The notes: generated from the letters alone by a model not told the origin. A DNA stretch of 64,000 nt from Phocoena phocoena (GCF_963924675.1 NC_089225.1:105538313-105602312), one strand, 5' to 3'. Positions 35,385 through 47,649 are shown, counted from the stretch's first letter. Translations and numbers: made by a program.

Positions 35385-35742
35385 AAAGCCCTCACATTCT
35401 AGAGGTTTTTAGTATGAAACAAACACACCAAGATGGACACGGGGCCCAGCACAGGCAACGGATGGGTGACAGGGCAAAATCAAAGAGTAGGGTTCTAATA
35501 GGCACCTTGGAAAGAAAATAAAACCTAGATGACTATTTTCACACAAGTATGTATGTTAACAAAGAGGAATTTTAAAAGGTTAAAGTACAGGGAAGTTTTT
35601 CAAATGTTTTATTCCTTTTAATTTATTTCACAAACTATGGTTAAATTTGATTTTAATTTGCCACTCACCCAGTGATCACAACATATTCTTTTGCGCCGTT
35701 TGCCCTCACGAGGGCGTGTGTCTGTGTTCATCACGCTAGACG

Positions 35743-35932
35743 GGTGGTCCACACAGTGTGGTCCCCAGACCAGCAGCATCTGCATCACCCGGGAACTTGT
35801 TAGAAATGCAAGTTCGCAGGCCACACCCAAGGCCTACTGAATCAGAAACTCTGCAGGTGGAGTCCAGAGCTCTGAGATTCAATAAGCCCACTACCTGACT
35901 CTGATCAGCACACTCAAGTTTGAGAATACCTG
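35743..35932 (-). mobile_element. MER5A-like hAT transposon
   Basis: Contains 'ggtccccagaccagcagcat', 'gaacttgttagaaatgcaag' and 'ctcaagtttgagaatacctg', the complement orientation of MER5A. Confidence 0.85.
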
Positions 35933-36495
35933 AGTTATAGAATAGCAATGCACACAACATCTCCCACCAACTTCTGATCCTCAAAAATGCAAGGAAATGG
36001 TAGGAGTTACGTATGGCAAGGGCTAGATATGGCATATGGTAATGCTTGGTAACAGCCATGGCCTCCCCTCAGCATATCAGTAAACCAACCATAAAACACA
36101 CAGTCAGAACGTGCACCAGTCACAGGCATAGAAATAAACCAAGAGTGAAACGTGTAGTCAAATAACCTGCCAGCCACAGACACGGAGACTAAACAAAATT
36201 ACACTCCTCTTGGGATTTGCTTCAGGGAAGAAAGCGATGCAAAGAAATCCCAAACCAACAGCAGATGCCAAATTTCAAGAGGAAGGCTAAAATGAGGGTA
36301 GGTAATAAGGGTATAGAGGTGGCAAGCATTTATAATTTCTCGCTGTGTGACTGGGAGTCACATATACCTGTTCAGAGGAGGAGAGATAAGTCTAAATTCA
36401 GATTAGTGAGCACAATTTTTCCCCACATCCTCTTATGCAGCTTCCTTGACCCATGGGAACAACATTTTAGCTGAAAAGAACACTATCAGAAAATG
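35933..36495. other. Intron sequence with no recognised feature
   Basis: A direct echo of 'caaccataaaacacacagtcag' and 'caagagtgaaacgtgtagtca' (36087-36165) hints at a short old tandem duplication. Nothing else seen. Confidence 0.4.
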
Positions 36496-36865
36496 GCAGA
36501 CAGAACTCAGAGAAACAGAGTAGAATGATGGTTGCCAGGGGCTGGGGAAAACGGGGAGATGTTGGTCAAAGGTACAAACTTCCTGTTATAAGATGAATAC
36601 ATTCTGAGGACCTAAGGTAGTACATCATGGCGATTATAGTTAATTATACACTGTATTATATACCTCAAAGTTGCTAAGCATGTAGACCTTAAATGTTCTC
36701 ACCACAAAAAAGAAACAGTAATTAGGAAGGTGTTAACTAACACTCTGGAGGTGATCACTCTGCAATAACATGTATCAAATCAACACTCTGTACACCTTAA
36801 ACTTAAACAAGTTATATGTCAATTAACTTTCAGTCAAGCTGAAAACAATTTTTAATTTAAAAATT
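36496..36865 (+). mobile_element. Old L1M 3' UTR
   Basis: 'tgatggttgccaggggctgg', 'gattatagttaattatacac' and 'tgtacaccttaaacttaaac' are typical of L1M 3' UTRs. Confidence 0.75.
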
Positions 36866-38628
36866 TTAAGAAAATGGCAATCTACAAAGATTTTTATGAA
36901 CCAAAAATTGGGAAACATGATCTGACAAAGTTGTGCTGTTTCTAGTGATAACACGCAGTCTCATGGAGACACAGTTTGGTACCAAGGTGTCTGTGTGATG
37001 GAAAACAAAACTTGTGATCGGCATTTTTCCAGAAAATTCTGGTGCATGGACTCTGCAGTGCAGACCGTAGATGTTTTTCCCCAGGTATGTTTACTTTCAC
37101 ACTCATATCACTGGGGACATTCAAAGAGACAATGCAACAGTGCAATCTTCTAACTCTCTATTATTAGTCATCGCTATTCTCAAGTAAACATGCTGAATCT
37201 TAAAGATTGTTAAACAATATGGAAATGCGTCATAGTCATTCAAGAGTATTTTTAGAAGCACACACCTCCCACTTGGCCACCGTCCCCAAGGGCTGTAAAC
37301 TCATAAGGGCCCAAGCTGACTCTCAGAGTTAGGACTTTAACTAAAGAACTTCATGGAGAAAATTAACCACCAGAACTGTACCTCGAGGCAACCAGATTAC
37401 AAAGAAAATTTCAAAATGTAAATAAGTTGGAGTCAGAACTCAATAATTTTAGTAAATCCTCAATTCTATTCCTATTGCCTCTACTGAATGCATATTAAGG
37501 ATGCCTAATAATAATAAGGCATTTATTCATTTAGGAGGTCATAAAGCAGTGGAAAGTCAAAGTTCTGGACATCAGAGCTATCTCAGGCAGAGAACTAAAA
37601 AACAAAAGTCAAATATGAAGAGGAAAGAGTATTACACTTGCCTATTTGACGATTTTTTTTATAGCTAGCAAATTCAATTTTATTTTTTAAAACTCTTTAT
37701 CTACCACCTGCATATCCTTTGGAACCCAGACTGTGTGTTCTGAACCCTGGCATGTTTCTAGACTGCCTCCCCTTCAGAAATACATAAATATTTGAGACCA
37801 TTACTATAAAAAGAATAAAGTCAAGAGGCAAAACAGTCCCAAGACAGTGTTACTTTTAAAAATTATTTGAGATTATCTGCACCTCCGTTCCTCTTTGAAG
37901 CAAACGTAAATTTTGTGATTTTTTTTCTATTGGGAAATTTGATATTTTCAAACATATAAAAGCGCTGTGGAAGAGCAGTTTCTTTAATTAGGTGCACCCA
38001 GCAGACATCAGCTCAAGTGAAATCATGTCTCAGTTATAGGTAGCCCTCAGCATCCACTGTGAAGCCACTGAATCTGCAGTGAAACAAGACCAGAAGTGGC
38101 TCACCTACCTACCGCAGTTCGATTCCTTTGGAAGTCAAAGTCGTGCTGCCCTGTGCTGGGAAGTCAGAAACTATTGCTCAAAAGTCACTCGGACCACAAT
38201 CAAGGCCACTCCTCAAGCATGGCTTTGAGGTGTCCTCTAGGAGCCCTGAAATTCGGTCCTACTCAATTCTAAGCCCAAAGCCCTTTCCTTCACACCTGGT
38301 ATGAGAGGCAAGGCATGCCAAATTTCAATTCTCAATTTCCAAATTCCCAGACATTCTCAGCAAGCCAGAAAATATTAGCAATCGGATCATAATAACTTCC
38401 AACCGCAACGCAAGAGTCAGTGGCTCAGTTACAAAACAGTTTTGAACAAGTTCCCATCTGACTTCCACGGCCATGGGCTTGATAAGAATTTCCTGAAATT
38501 ATGTGTTGGCAGTGCTTCAAACAGAGCCATCCTCAGAAATGCACTGGTTAGTGACGTAAGCTGTTATCAGCTGCCACTTCCGACTTCCATTCCAGGTAAG
38601 AAGATGTAAAGTGATTTCCGCCGTCCTC
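36866..38628. other. Intron sequence with no recognised feature
   Basis: About 1.8 kb of AT-rich, unique-looking sequence, no exon or repeat recognised. Confidence 0.5.
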
Positions 38629-38705
38629 GCTGACCCTGCCAATTCCTACCGCCCGCTGACCCTGCCAATTCCTACCGCCCGCTGACCCTGCCAATTCCTA
38701 CCGCC
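38629..38705. repeat. 26-bp minisatellite, three identical copies
   Basis: Unit starts 'gctgaccctgccaattccta' and ends 'ccgccc'. Copies are at 38629-38654, 38655-38680 and 38681-38705 (last base differs). No substitution is seen between them. Confidence 0.97.
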
Positions 38706-39440
38706 GGGAGGTAAATCTCATACCTTTTCAACAAGACTTCAGCCAAGAATGCATTCTGAATGATTTGAATTTGAAGTGCTGCTGTGGGGGCAGAAATCCC
38801 TCCTAATTAAAGGCCAGCTCATTAACACTTTCATCCATATGGATTAGGCATTTACAGCGAGGTTAAATAGACTGTGGATCGATTTTTAATGTCAAGAATC
38901 TCATCAAAATTCCTTCTGCAGCACCAGCAAGTGCCTTCCCGCCCTCGTATTAATCCCTCAGGCCACTAGCCTAAATTGGAAGGCAAATATCACGAAGTCT
39001 CCCTGAACACGCCCCGAAATTAGAATCAAAACAAAATGGTGATGAAGAATGGCCGCGGGGGTTAATTGTGAACACCAGGAGGACAGGTCCCTTAGTGTCT
39101 GGCCTTCCGGGCAAGGCTGACTCAGCTCCTCGCTCCTGGGCAATATCCCCCCCACCCCCACATCCTGCCCTCCCAGGAACTTCCATGGCTCGGCCTTCCC
39201 CAGAGACCCTCCCAGTCCCAGCGACCTCCTCCAACCTCTTCTGCTGCTGCCTCTAGCCCCCGCCTCAGTGCGAGAATTCCCGAACACTCTCACCAATCCT
39301 TCCCCTTTCGGTTTATACTCTCGCCCCATCTATCTTAATAGTTCCCTTGACTTTCTCTAGCACCCACACACCAGGAACTCCATCCTTACCTCCCTGGTGT
39401 CATGCTCAGGACCCAATGCCGGTCGCAAATAACAACTATT
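38706..39440. other. Unique intron sequence, possible conserved non-coding element
   Basis: No repeat recognised. 38800-39060 carries several homeodomain-like cores ('cctaattaaagg', 'tcattaac', 'tattaatc', 'gttaattg') amid otherwise mixed base composition. A function is only a guess. Confidence 0.35.
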
Positions 39441-40060
39441 TACTGGCACATCCACTTGGTTGGCCTGCCATTCCCAAAGGCCTTCTGCACATTTCCCTGT
39501 TTCTCTGAGTTACCCAAGTTAAAGCCTCAGCAATATCTTTGACTCTACGCTCACCTCTGGTCCCTACAGTCACATGACAACCAAACTCAGATGATTCCAC
39601 TCCTCCAACCGATTTCAGGTCCCTCCTTCCAGTTCCCACCACCGTTAAGTTCAAGACCTCACTTCCACTTGCCTGAGCTTTGACTGGTCTGTCTCATCAT
39701 CTTTTCTTGACTGTAATATCTAATTCTATCAAAATAATCTTTCTGAAAGTCACCCAATCTTTCTTGAAATCACCCCATTCCATCAAAATAATCTTTCAAA
39801 AACACAGATCCATTCACATCCACTGCTGATGCAAAATGTTTCCAAGTCTTCATTTTCTGAACTCCTTCGCATCTAGATTCACCCCGATGTGCCCCAATCA
39901 GCATCTTCAGCCTTACTGCCCATCACTGCATCCAGTGGATCTTATCCTGCAGCCAACTGGATCTCCTGTTCTCTGAACTTCCCCCCACCCCACCCAGGAC
40001 TTTTGTTCCATAGCAACCTTCCCCCATGTATAAACCCAAACAACATTTCAGTTTCCAATT
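39440..40060 (+). mobile_element. L2-like remnant
   Basis: CT-rich wording ('cctgtttctctgagttaccc', 'cttccccatt'-like blocks) suggests old L2 sense sequence. Tentative. Confidence 0.3.
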
Positions 40061-40189
40061 CACTGGAAATTCTGACTGAACTATTGTTAATATGAAAATT
40101 CAATCAGTATTTTGAACATTTTAATCAGTTAAGTTCTGCCAATGCTCTCAAACCAAAGGCCACCAGGGACAAAACTGTAGTTGATGCAG

Positions 40190-40660
40190 TTGGGTTTCTT
40201 ACTCATTGCCGCAAGGGGAATCTCGGGGTGTCTCGGGTCAGAGGGTGTTAGACGGGGCTTATTATAGGATTTGAACTCTGGCTGGGTGGTTTGGGAAGGA
40301 GTCACTCTGCATGCTGTCAGGAAGCAGGAGCAGTTCTACGCTTGAGTATTGCAATGAGTCTTGTCTATGGGTGGGAGTAGGCTAGAGCAAGGCTAAAGCT
40401 GTAACTGGCGAACAAGCAGCTGGCCCTCATTTGCAGTCAAAGGGGATGTTTGGTATTTTGTGGGTTGCATGGTGACCTTGTTTTTATCTGTACTTAGACA
40501 AAATTATGACACGATCTTGTTTGTCTGACTTTATCACGGCCTGTGAGTGACCGTGTCTGAGGTCGGTGTTCAGTGTGGGTGTTTACGTCTTTATGTGCAA
40601 CAGGAAACACCACGGCCCAGCTGTGGTCACCAGCTCTTAACAACTCCAAGGCCTGCTTGT
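40190..40660. other. Unassigned G/T-rich block, LTR-like
   Basis: Base composition differs from its AT-rich flanks, and the block reads like a degenerate LTR, but I could not name a family or find its ends. Confidence 0.3.
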
Positions 40661-43560
40661 AAGTGTCCAACAAGCCCCCAGATGTCAGGGGCTGCTCTTC
40701 TCTTTCTCAATTCTTAGTGTCATCGTGATGGCAAGAGATTTAAACGTTTTCTTAGGTGAAGTACAGATTATGAAGAGCTGCTACTGCCGCAGCGAGGTAG
40801 ACCGGATTCTATCTGGGTTTCCAATGGGGAGGGCAGTTATCGTATTTCAAAATATAACAGAGGAAGGGCATGATAATAGGGTTGGGATGTGGAGAAAGGA
40901 GGCAATATATTCTATAAAAGCAATGATACTCGAGAATAATATAATGTACAGTACAGATCGGGACCCTCCTAGAGCATGTTCAACACAAGAAGTGACTTCA
41001 TCTTAGTAAGCCTGGTAAGGTTTCCTAGTTGATAAAACACGAAAATTATCCACTGTATTTATCCAGGAAGCTAAATGCAATTAGGTTTTCATTATCAAGC
41101 TAAATGTTTTCATACCATCGTAGGTGTACATTTTTCTTTACTGCTGTTAACTTGCTATTTAAATCCCGACCATTAAGTCTTATCTTAGATTCTGTTTCCA
41201 GCAGACACTATCAGAGTGCTGATGTTGCTAAGTCTGAGTCTAACAGAAGGAAGCAATGCCAACTGTGTCTTTTAGGTCATCCCGACCAGAAATGCAGCCA
41301 TAGGGAAGGATGTCAAAAATAGAGAAAACAGTACCTGAGATTCTTATAAATATAATTTCCTTTAAAAAAGTTCATTTGGAAAAAGTCTAAACATCCTTTC
41401 TTTTAATCCTCTAATGCCTTATACTATAAACTCCTTAAATAGTAACTTAAGGCACACTCTGTAATAGCAAGGTTCATTCAATTCGACAAACAAGGTTGGA
41501 GTAATAACTCAAGTGTATCAGGCAGGGGCCAAGACCAGTGAACTCAAGTGAACCACTTCCCTTCTTACCAGAGATTCCTTCCAGGACTGGTCAGCACCCA
41601 AATGGCATCTCCAGATGCCACCACTTCTTGGAGAACATATGAGACATCATCTTCTACTTTCAGGGGCAACAGCAGGTCCCAGGCGACTCCAGGCCCTGTG
41701 GCCCTGCTTCCCACAGTGTTGGTTGGACTCCAGGTTCTCTCTTTCTCCAGTCCTTAGGAGATTTTAATTTGTAATTTTTTAGAGTACATGTGGCCTATCA
41801 CTTAACACTGTCACTGAAAGATAACATTTCAGTGCTTACTCACTGCTGACATTTTATTATCTAATACTAAAATCCCATCAGAACTCCCTAGCGTGATAAG
41901 CTAAACATGAGGTTTGAAAATAAAGCACCTGGCAAATCTGATTTGCTGTCATCAAATGGCATTTTGTCAGATGGGAGCTAATTATCAACTTGACATGATT
42001 TCAGTCTGCTGCCACTTTATGCAACGGGGCCTGCTTGCTCTCGACAAAGAGGACCAGGCTTGCCACTCTGGAGCAAGACACCCAATTTCACCTACACTCG
42101 TGAGATTCTTCTATTATGCAAACTAGTGGTAAAGCAATTACAAGCTCCGAAAGATTAAGGCTAGAAATTTCGCATTCAGAGAATTGTCATTTTCACCTCT
42201 TACAATGTAAATTCTTGCCAGATGTTAAGATGCCTTTTTTGTTTCACACAATGTCACCTAATGATCTGAGGAAGCAACCCCTCTAAAAGCAATTTTATCT
42301 CCCAAGTTCGATGAGAGAGCTTTGACAGAGCTTCAGGGCTCTACGCCGGGGGACTGCCTACTAAATGCAGGCATCCAGGAATGGAACACACCTTTCTTCA
42401 GGCTTTTCAAGGCTCCTTAGAGGCTGGGCATTGGCTTTATCAAGCTAAATGCTCCAAAGGGACACGAATGAAGGTTGAGCAGGGAACAGCAGAGGGGAAA
42501 GAGGAGCTTCAACAGGAGACACGTCACCCTTTTGGCTTAAGGAAAAGTGTTGGAATCTCCATGGATAGAAAGAAACACTCAAGCTTACTACCCCATGAGA
42601 GGAAATGTACTGCATGTCTCTCATCTAACGCTCTTACACACGACAGAAGATCATGGTCAGCAAGAGGACGTGGTCAGTATCTTGTCCCAGGTCTAGTCTG
42701 TGACCCCAACTGCAGCTGAACTCACGAGCATCTAAGACATTATTAGTGAAAGTAAACACTGAGGCCCAGAAATGCCCTGTAAATTCCTACAGTGACAGTC
42801 AACGAGTGGGGATCTCATGGGTCCTTTCTCCCACCCTCAGCTACTGCTCCCTGGGTGGACAGAGAGACACTAGGCAGCATATTTTCTACTTAGGACCATG
42901 TAAGCATCTGCACAGATGTTGACAGACTCTACTTGGTATTACTAAAAAGCCACATGTATCTTTAAATAACCACATCCCATTTCAAGTTTTAAAAATACAC
43001 CAACTAAATATAAGGGCAAGTTTAATATGTTTAAGAACGGAAGTCGGAGGGGAAGGGGAAGAGGAACAAAGCCGCCTCCCGGTCCTGTGACATGTGATTC
43101 TTCCCTTTGGGCTCCCTGAGGGAACCAGGACTCCCAGGAGACATGTGTGGAGGATGCTCTGAGGTTCTGCTGCAGATGGAGGCCAAGGGCATTATTATTA
43201 CCCTGTGTGTTATGACATCCAGAGCAGGGCGCTGGGAGCGGCGTGCTCACGAGTCATGACGTGAGGAAGACTGTTCTCCCGGGACAAGGGCAGCTTATTT
43301 CATCTGCAAACACAAAGTGGTCTTGGGGCCCCACTTTCCCAACAGGCAAGGGCACCACACTGCCCGGGCTCCCCCTCAGCTCCCTGAGGCCACGGCACGT
43401 GCCTGCAAGGCACATGGAAGAACACTGGCCCCCAAGGGGGCAGCGGCTCCCATCTTCACACTGCCTGACAGGGGAGGACGCGTGTCCATGCAGAAAAGTG
43501 TCCTCGTGTCATGTGTAGGGTTGAAGAAACTCCTTCCCCACGAGGTTTATGCGAAACCCC
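40661..43560. other. Unique intron sequence
   Basis: About 2.9 kb with no recognised repeat or exon. The part at 41850-42330 is low in repeats and contains 'ttatgcaaa'-like octamer and TAAT motifs, a possible regulatory element. Confidence 0.4.
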
Positions 43561-43564
43561 CAAA

Positions 43565-43985
43565 TGTTACTGGGATAGTTAATTTCACGCGTGAACTTGG
43601 CTAAGCCACAGGACCTGAATATTTGGTCAAACACCAGTCTAGATGTTGTAGTGAAGGTAGTTTTTAGGTGAGATTAGCAGTTACATCAGTAGGCTTTGAT
43701 TAAATCCATTGCCCTCCGGAATGTGGGTGGGCCTCATCCAATCGGTTGAAGGTCTTAAGACCAAAGACTGAGGTTTCCCGAGGAAGGAGGAATTTGGGCT
43801 CAAAACTGTAATGTAGACTCCTTGCCTGAGTTGCCAGCCTGCCAACTTGCACTACACCTGCCAGTCCTCACAACTGCCTGAGTCAATTCCTTAAAATCGA
43901 GCAAGTTCTCTCCCTCCCTCTCCGTCTCTCCCTCCCTCTCTCTTTCTCTCTCTTCCTTTTCTCTGGAGAATCTTGCTAATGCACT
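43565..43985 (+). mobile_element. Solo LTR, ERVL (MLT2-like)
   Basis: 'gatagttaatttcacgcgtg', 'aatgtgggtgggcctcatcc' and 'tctctggagaatcttgctaa' follow the order of a common mammalian ERVL LTR. A CT-rich run at 43909-43963 is part of it. No retroviral genes adjoin. Confidence 0.7.
43909..43963. repeat. (CT)n-rich simple repeat
   Basis: Imperfect CT/CCCT repeats within the LTR. Confidence 0.85.
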
Positions 43986-45439
43986 TACCAGGCAGATTCA
44001 ACAGCCCCATCCCCTCTGTATTTTAGAACAGAAAGGAAAGGGGCACTTGGCAAAATATCAATCCCATGATTGTTTACAAAACCAGAGAATTAAAACGTCT
44101 CCATGAAAGAGGTTTTTCAATACCCTTCAAATGCTTAGCCGCTTTTCCCACTCACCCGGTGCCTCATGAGTATGAGATGTGCCCCTTGAGAGTTCCAGAC
44201 GAGGCACAGGACAGTGGAACCAGGGCACCTGGCTTGGCATCTGGACTCAGCCTGAGTGAGTGTGTGGCCGCCAACACGTGGCTGAAGCAGGAATGAGGCA
44301 TTTCATACCTCGGGGAGATGCGGCTCAACAATATCCACCTGGCAGAAGGGCACTAAAAGGACCAGAGATGTGAAGCACTGAGCTCTGAAGCTCCCTAAAT
44401 AGTAGCTTACTGTTATACAGAAGTTACTAACAGAACACACTTCCTCCTACCCCTCAACGGGGAGAGAGACACACACAAGGATAATTAATATAATGTTTTA
44501 AAGACCAGGAAAGGGATATTGTTGCTGACTGTAGGAACTTGGGGGAAGGAAAGCTGATTCAGCCCCAGAAGGGGAAGTCTGCAGGTGAGATGGGGTGACA
44601 GGGCAGCTGGCACCCCGGGTGGAGGGCACTGCCTGGGCAGAACCAGGAGTTAAGCAAACCAGGGGACTGGCCAGCCATACGGATGCGCCAGAGACGGGGG
44701 CAGGCGGGATCATTGTGCTGAGAAACGTTCTGAAGACCCAGCTCCCGCAAGGATGCAGACGCGGGCAGGATAGAAACCAGAGGAAAGGAGGAGCTGCCCC
44801 GTGTGCGTTTTTTTAGACCACACCAGGAGGCTGTGCGGACACAAACTTTAACCAGGAACCACTCTGACTTCTGAGTGTCAAAACTTTCACAATAAACAAT
44901 CAGCGATACCAATACAGAAGAACATTTGGAAAGTAAATGATGGAACTTTTGAACATTTACACAGGAAGTCACAGGTCCTCTAACACGGACTGCGCCCCGA
45001 GTAAGAATTTTAAAAGGTGATAAAATTCTGAATGGACTGCATTCTGCTTTGCATGCCCATTAAAATGAAAAACGTTCCGTTAACCTCAGAGCCCAGTAAT
45101 AAAAGATACGTAATACAGTAAAAGCTCTGGAGTGACCTGTAGTCAATTGTCCAAAATAATTAAGCTGTTATAAGATTAAGCCTGTTTTTAATTTTCTTCG
45201 TTTTGCTTACTTGTATTTTCTTCTTTTTCTACAATGACTGTGAAATGCTCATGAAAAGGGGAGAGGGTGCTTCTCAAAGCCTGCCTAGGGGAAGTCTAAA
45301 AAGAAAGGGTGTCATACATGAGTGGGGTTCACTTAGACAGGTAAACCCATACAGCGGGCCAACCTGTGCTCAGATGCAAAAGTTAAAAGGCTTTGAGATT
45401 GGGGAAAGAAAGGACTTCCGGTCCATGCATCGTACCCAC
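43986..45439. other. DNER intron sequence near the 225-bp exon
   Basis: No repeat recognised. Open frames here show no resemblance to known proteins. Confidence 0.5.
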
Positions 45440-45664
45440 CTGGGTCACAGAGGCATTTATAGCTGGTGCCCACGCTGCGGCACGTGCCATGGGCGCAGGG
45501 GCTGAGCGCACAGAAGTCCACGAGCTGCGTGCAGGCTGGGCCCGTGAAGCCCGCACTGCAGCTGCAGCCGAAGTGCAGCCCCTCGGCGAAGCAGGTCCCG
45601 TTGTTCTGGCAGGGCCCCGAGGCGCAGGGGTCCACCTTCTCCTCACAGGCAGAGCCCAGGTAGC
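45440..45664 (-). CDS. DNER: DNER internal coding exon (two EGF-like modules), first of three in transcript order
   Basis: Coding exon of Delta/Notch-like EGF repeat containing protein, a single-pass neuronal surface protein that acts as a Notch ligand in neuron-glia signalling. Read on the minus strand, a pyrimidine tract and 'cccacag' precede the exon and 'gtgggt' follows it. It is 225 bp, 75 codons, phase 1 at both ends. The product starts GYLGSACEEKVDPC, so it supplies the last cysteine of the preceding EGF module, one whole module (VDPCASGPCQNNGTC through GFTGPAC), and five of six cysteines of the next (DFCALSPCAHGTC through CLCDPG). The split after Gly between cysteines 5 and 6 recurs in the other two exons. 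CASGPC fits the O-glucose consensus C-x-S-x-(P/A)-C. CQNNGTC fits the O-fucose consensus C-x4-(S/T)-C and also carries an N-G-T sequon. No stop or frameshift is present. Identity rests on recognised wording of the DNER EGF region; Notch and Jagged EGFs are alternatives but fit less well. Confidence 0.93.
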
Positions 45665-46220
45665 CTGTGGGAAGATGCAGAAGCGGGGAGGGGTAAAAAA
45701 GTTAAACCGCATTACACTTAATAACCAAGAAACTGGGGCTGCTGTTCTTAACTCTTCTCCACTGTGAATTGATTAATGCACAACCCAACAAGGTGGGTTT
45801 ACTTAGCTTTGGTAACCAGGGGTTAAATTATGAAGCCCTGTGCTTCCATTTTGGTTGAAATACAACACATATGCTTGCTTAGATGTACAGATGTACAGGG
45901 ACATACATATATTTATATGTATACATGCATGTGTGTATGTATAGACTAGAAAGATGCCAAAAATAAATTAATGGTGATTCAGGAAGGTGGGATTGGGGTC
46001 AGTGGAGGGATTTCACCTCTTATTTAATACACATTGCTGGGGGAATTTATTCCTTATTTTGTTTTAATAGATAAAGATATAATCCTGAATTTAAAAACGA
46101 AAACCCATATAAAATAGTGAACAATGACAAAATCTTTCTCCCATCTTTCTCCCTTTGTCCCTCACTCCCTTCTCTAGAAGTACCTACTGTTAGCAGTTTC
46201 TTTAATACATGCTTTTCAAA
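45665..46220. other. DNER intron upstream of the 225-bp exon
   Basis: An imperfect TA/TG-rich tract is at 45900-45945. An old L1M-like 3' end may cover 45955-46080. Confidence 0.45.
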
Positions 46221-46655
46221 AATGTGGTTATTGTAATGAAAAACGAACCGTGGTGTAGTCATGCAATGCAATACTATTTGGCAACAAAAAGGAATTAAGT
46301 TCTGACATGTGCTCCAACATGGATGAACCTAAAAAACATATGCTAAGTGAAAGAAGCCAAATACAAAAGATCATATATTATATAATTCCATTTATAAGGA
46401 ATGTCCAGAAAAAGTAAATCTATAGATATAGAGAATAGATAAGTAGATGCCTGGGGCTGCCGTGGAAAGAGAAATTGACCAAAAATGGGCATGAAGGGTC
46501 TGCTAGGGTCGACGTAATGTCCTAATATTGGATTGTGAATTGTGGTGATGGCTGCACAATGCTGTGTATTTACTGAAAAGCACCGAATTGTACTCTTAAA
46601 ATGCATGAAATTTATGCTATGTAAATGGTACCTCAATAAGGGTTTAATTTTTAAA
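46221..46655 (+). mobile_element. Old L1 (ORF2 end and 3' UTR)
   Basis: 'gcaatactatttggcaacaa', 'catggatgaacctaaaaaac' and 'gatgcctggggctgc' follow L1 order. Confidence 0.78.
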
Positions 46656-46739
46656 AATTTTAAACGTATTTCTTGTACAGCTGATTTTTATTTTGTTTTG
46701 TGTATGCGTCTCAGTATTCCTCAATTTAAAAAATCATAC

Positions 46740-46895
46740 ATACTCTTACTGTATAGCACAGGGACCATATTACATATCTTGTAATGAACTACAATAGAAA
46801 AGAGTCTGAAATATATATATAACTAAATCATTTTGCTGTACGCCAGAAACTAACACAACATTGTAAATCAACTATACTTCAATTAAAAATTTGTT
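46740..46895 (+). mobile_element. L1 3' end fragment
   Basis: 'gtatagcacagggaccatat', 'gtacgccagaaactaacac' and 'aatcaactatacttcaatta' mark the end of a younger L1 3' UTR. Confidence 0.82.
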
Positions 46896-47649
46896 TTAAT
46901 TGTACAGACAATTATACGTGAATCTATAGGTCTGTGTGTCCAAGTAAGTGTTTAACAATACTTTGGTAAAACCTATTCTTTTAATATTTTAAGAGCAGTT
47001 TGAAAATTAAATGAAGACTATTCAAGTTTTAGAAACAAATTTAAATAATTTTTCTCATATACAGTTCTTATTCCAATATTCTACTTCGCTTTTCGTATCT
47101 AGATTTAAATTTATGTTAACCATCTTCACACAGAACTCTCAGCAATATTGTTAATTTTTGTTGTTCAGGACACAGTGAATATATAAAACAAACAAAAATA
47201 GTTCCCAGACTTTATCTAAAGCATCACTCATAAATTGTCATAATCAACTTGATAATTTTCTGTACAGAAATAGAAAAATTTTTTAAAAATGCAATGTTAT
47301 TCAACATCTTATAAACTTCTCTGTAGCTTTGACATTTTAAATATCATACTAAAAATGTACCACACAATCAGTTTTAACAACACTTGAATTCTCCAAAGAG
47401 TCCCTTTGCAGCCAAGAGTGGTATGTAACTCCATCCTTCATGAGATGTATTCCATTTCACTCTGAATGAAAAGAACATACTTAAACACATTTCACCCTAT
47501 GACAAACTGAACAACCAAGGCAAGTCCTGACCTCTCTCATCTTCTACTACCTCACCCCAAAAACAGGGCTGAAATTATTTTCTTCATAAAGTTGTTATGG
47601 GTTCTAAAATGACATATATCAAAATTCCTAGAACAGTTCCCCGGTCTAA
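46896..47649. other. Intron sequence with no recognised feature
   Basis: AT-rich, no exon or repeat family recognised. Confidence 0.5.

Larger units (their letters stand above)
26365..45439 (-). other. DNER: DNER intron of about 19.1 kb between two EGF exons
   Basis: Phase-1 intron bounded by 'gtgggt' at 45439 and 'ccctcag' ending at 26365, both on the minus strand. It holds hAT elements, L1 and SINE copies, a 26-bp minisatellite and a solo LTR, listed separately. I see no further exon in it. Confidence 0.88.

Noticed and set aside
45393..45767. 124-residue open frame on the plus strand over the DNER exon
   Set aside because: It is the antisense shadow of a GC-rich EGF exon and extends past both splice sites without any protein resemblance.
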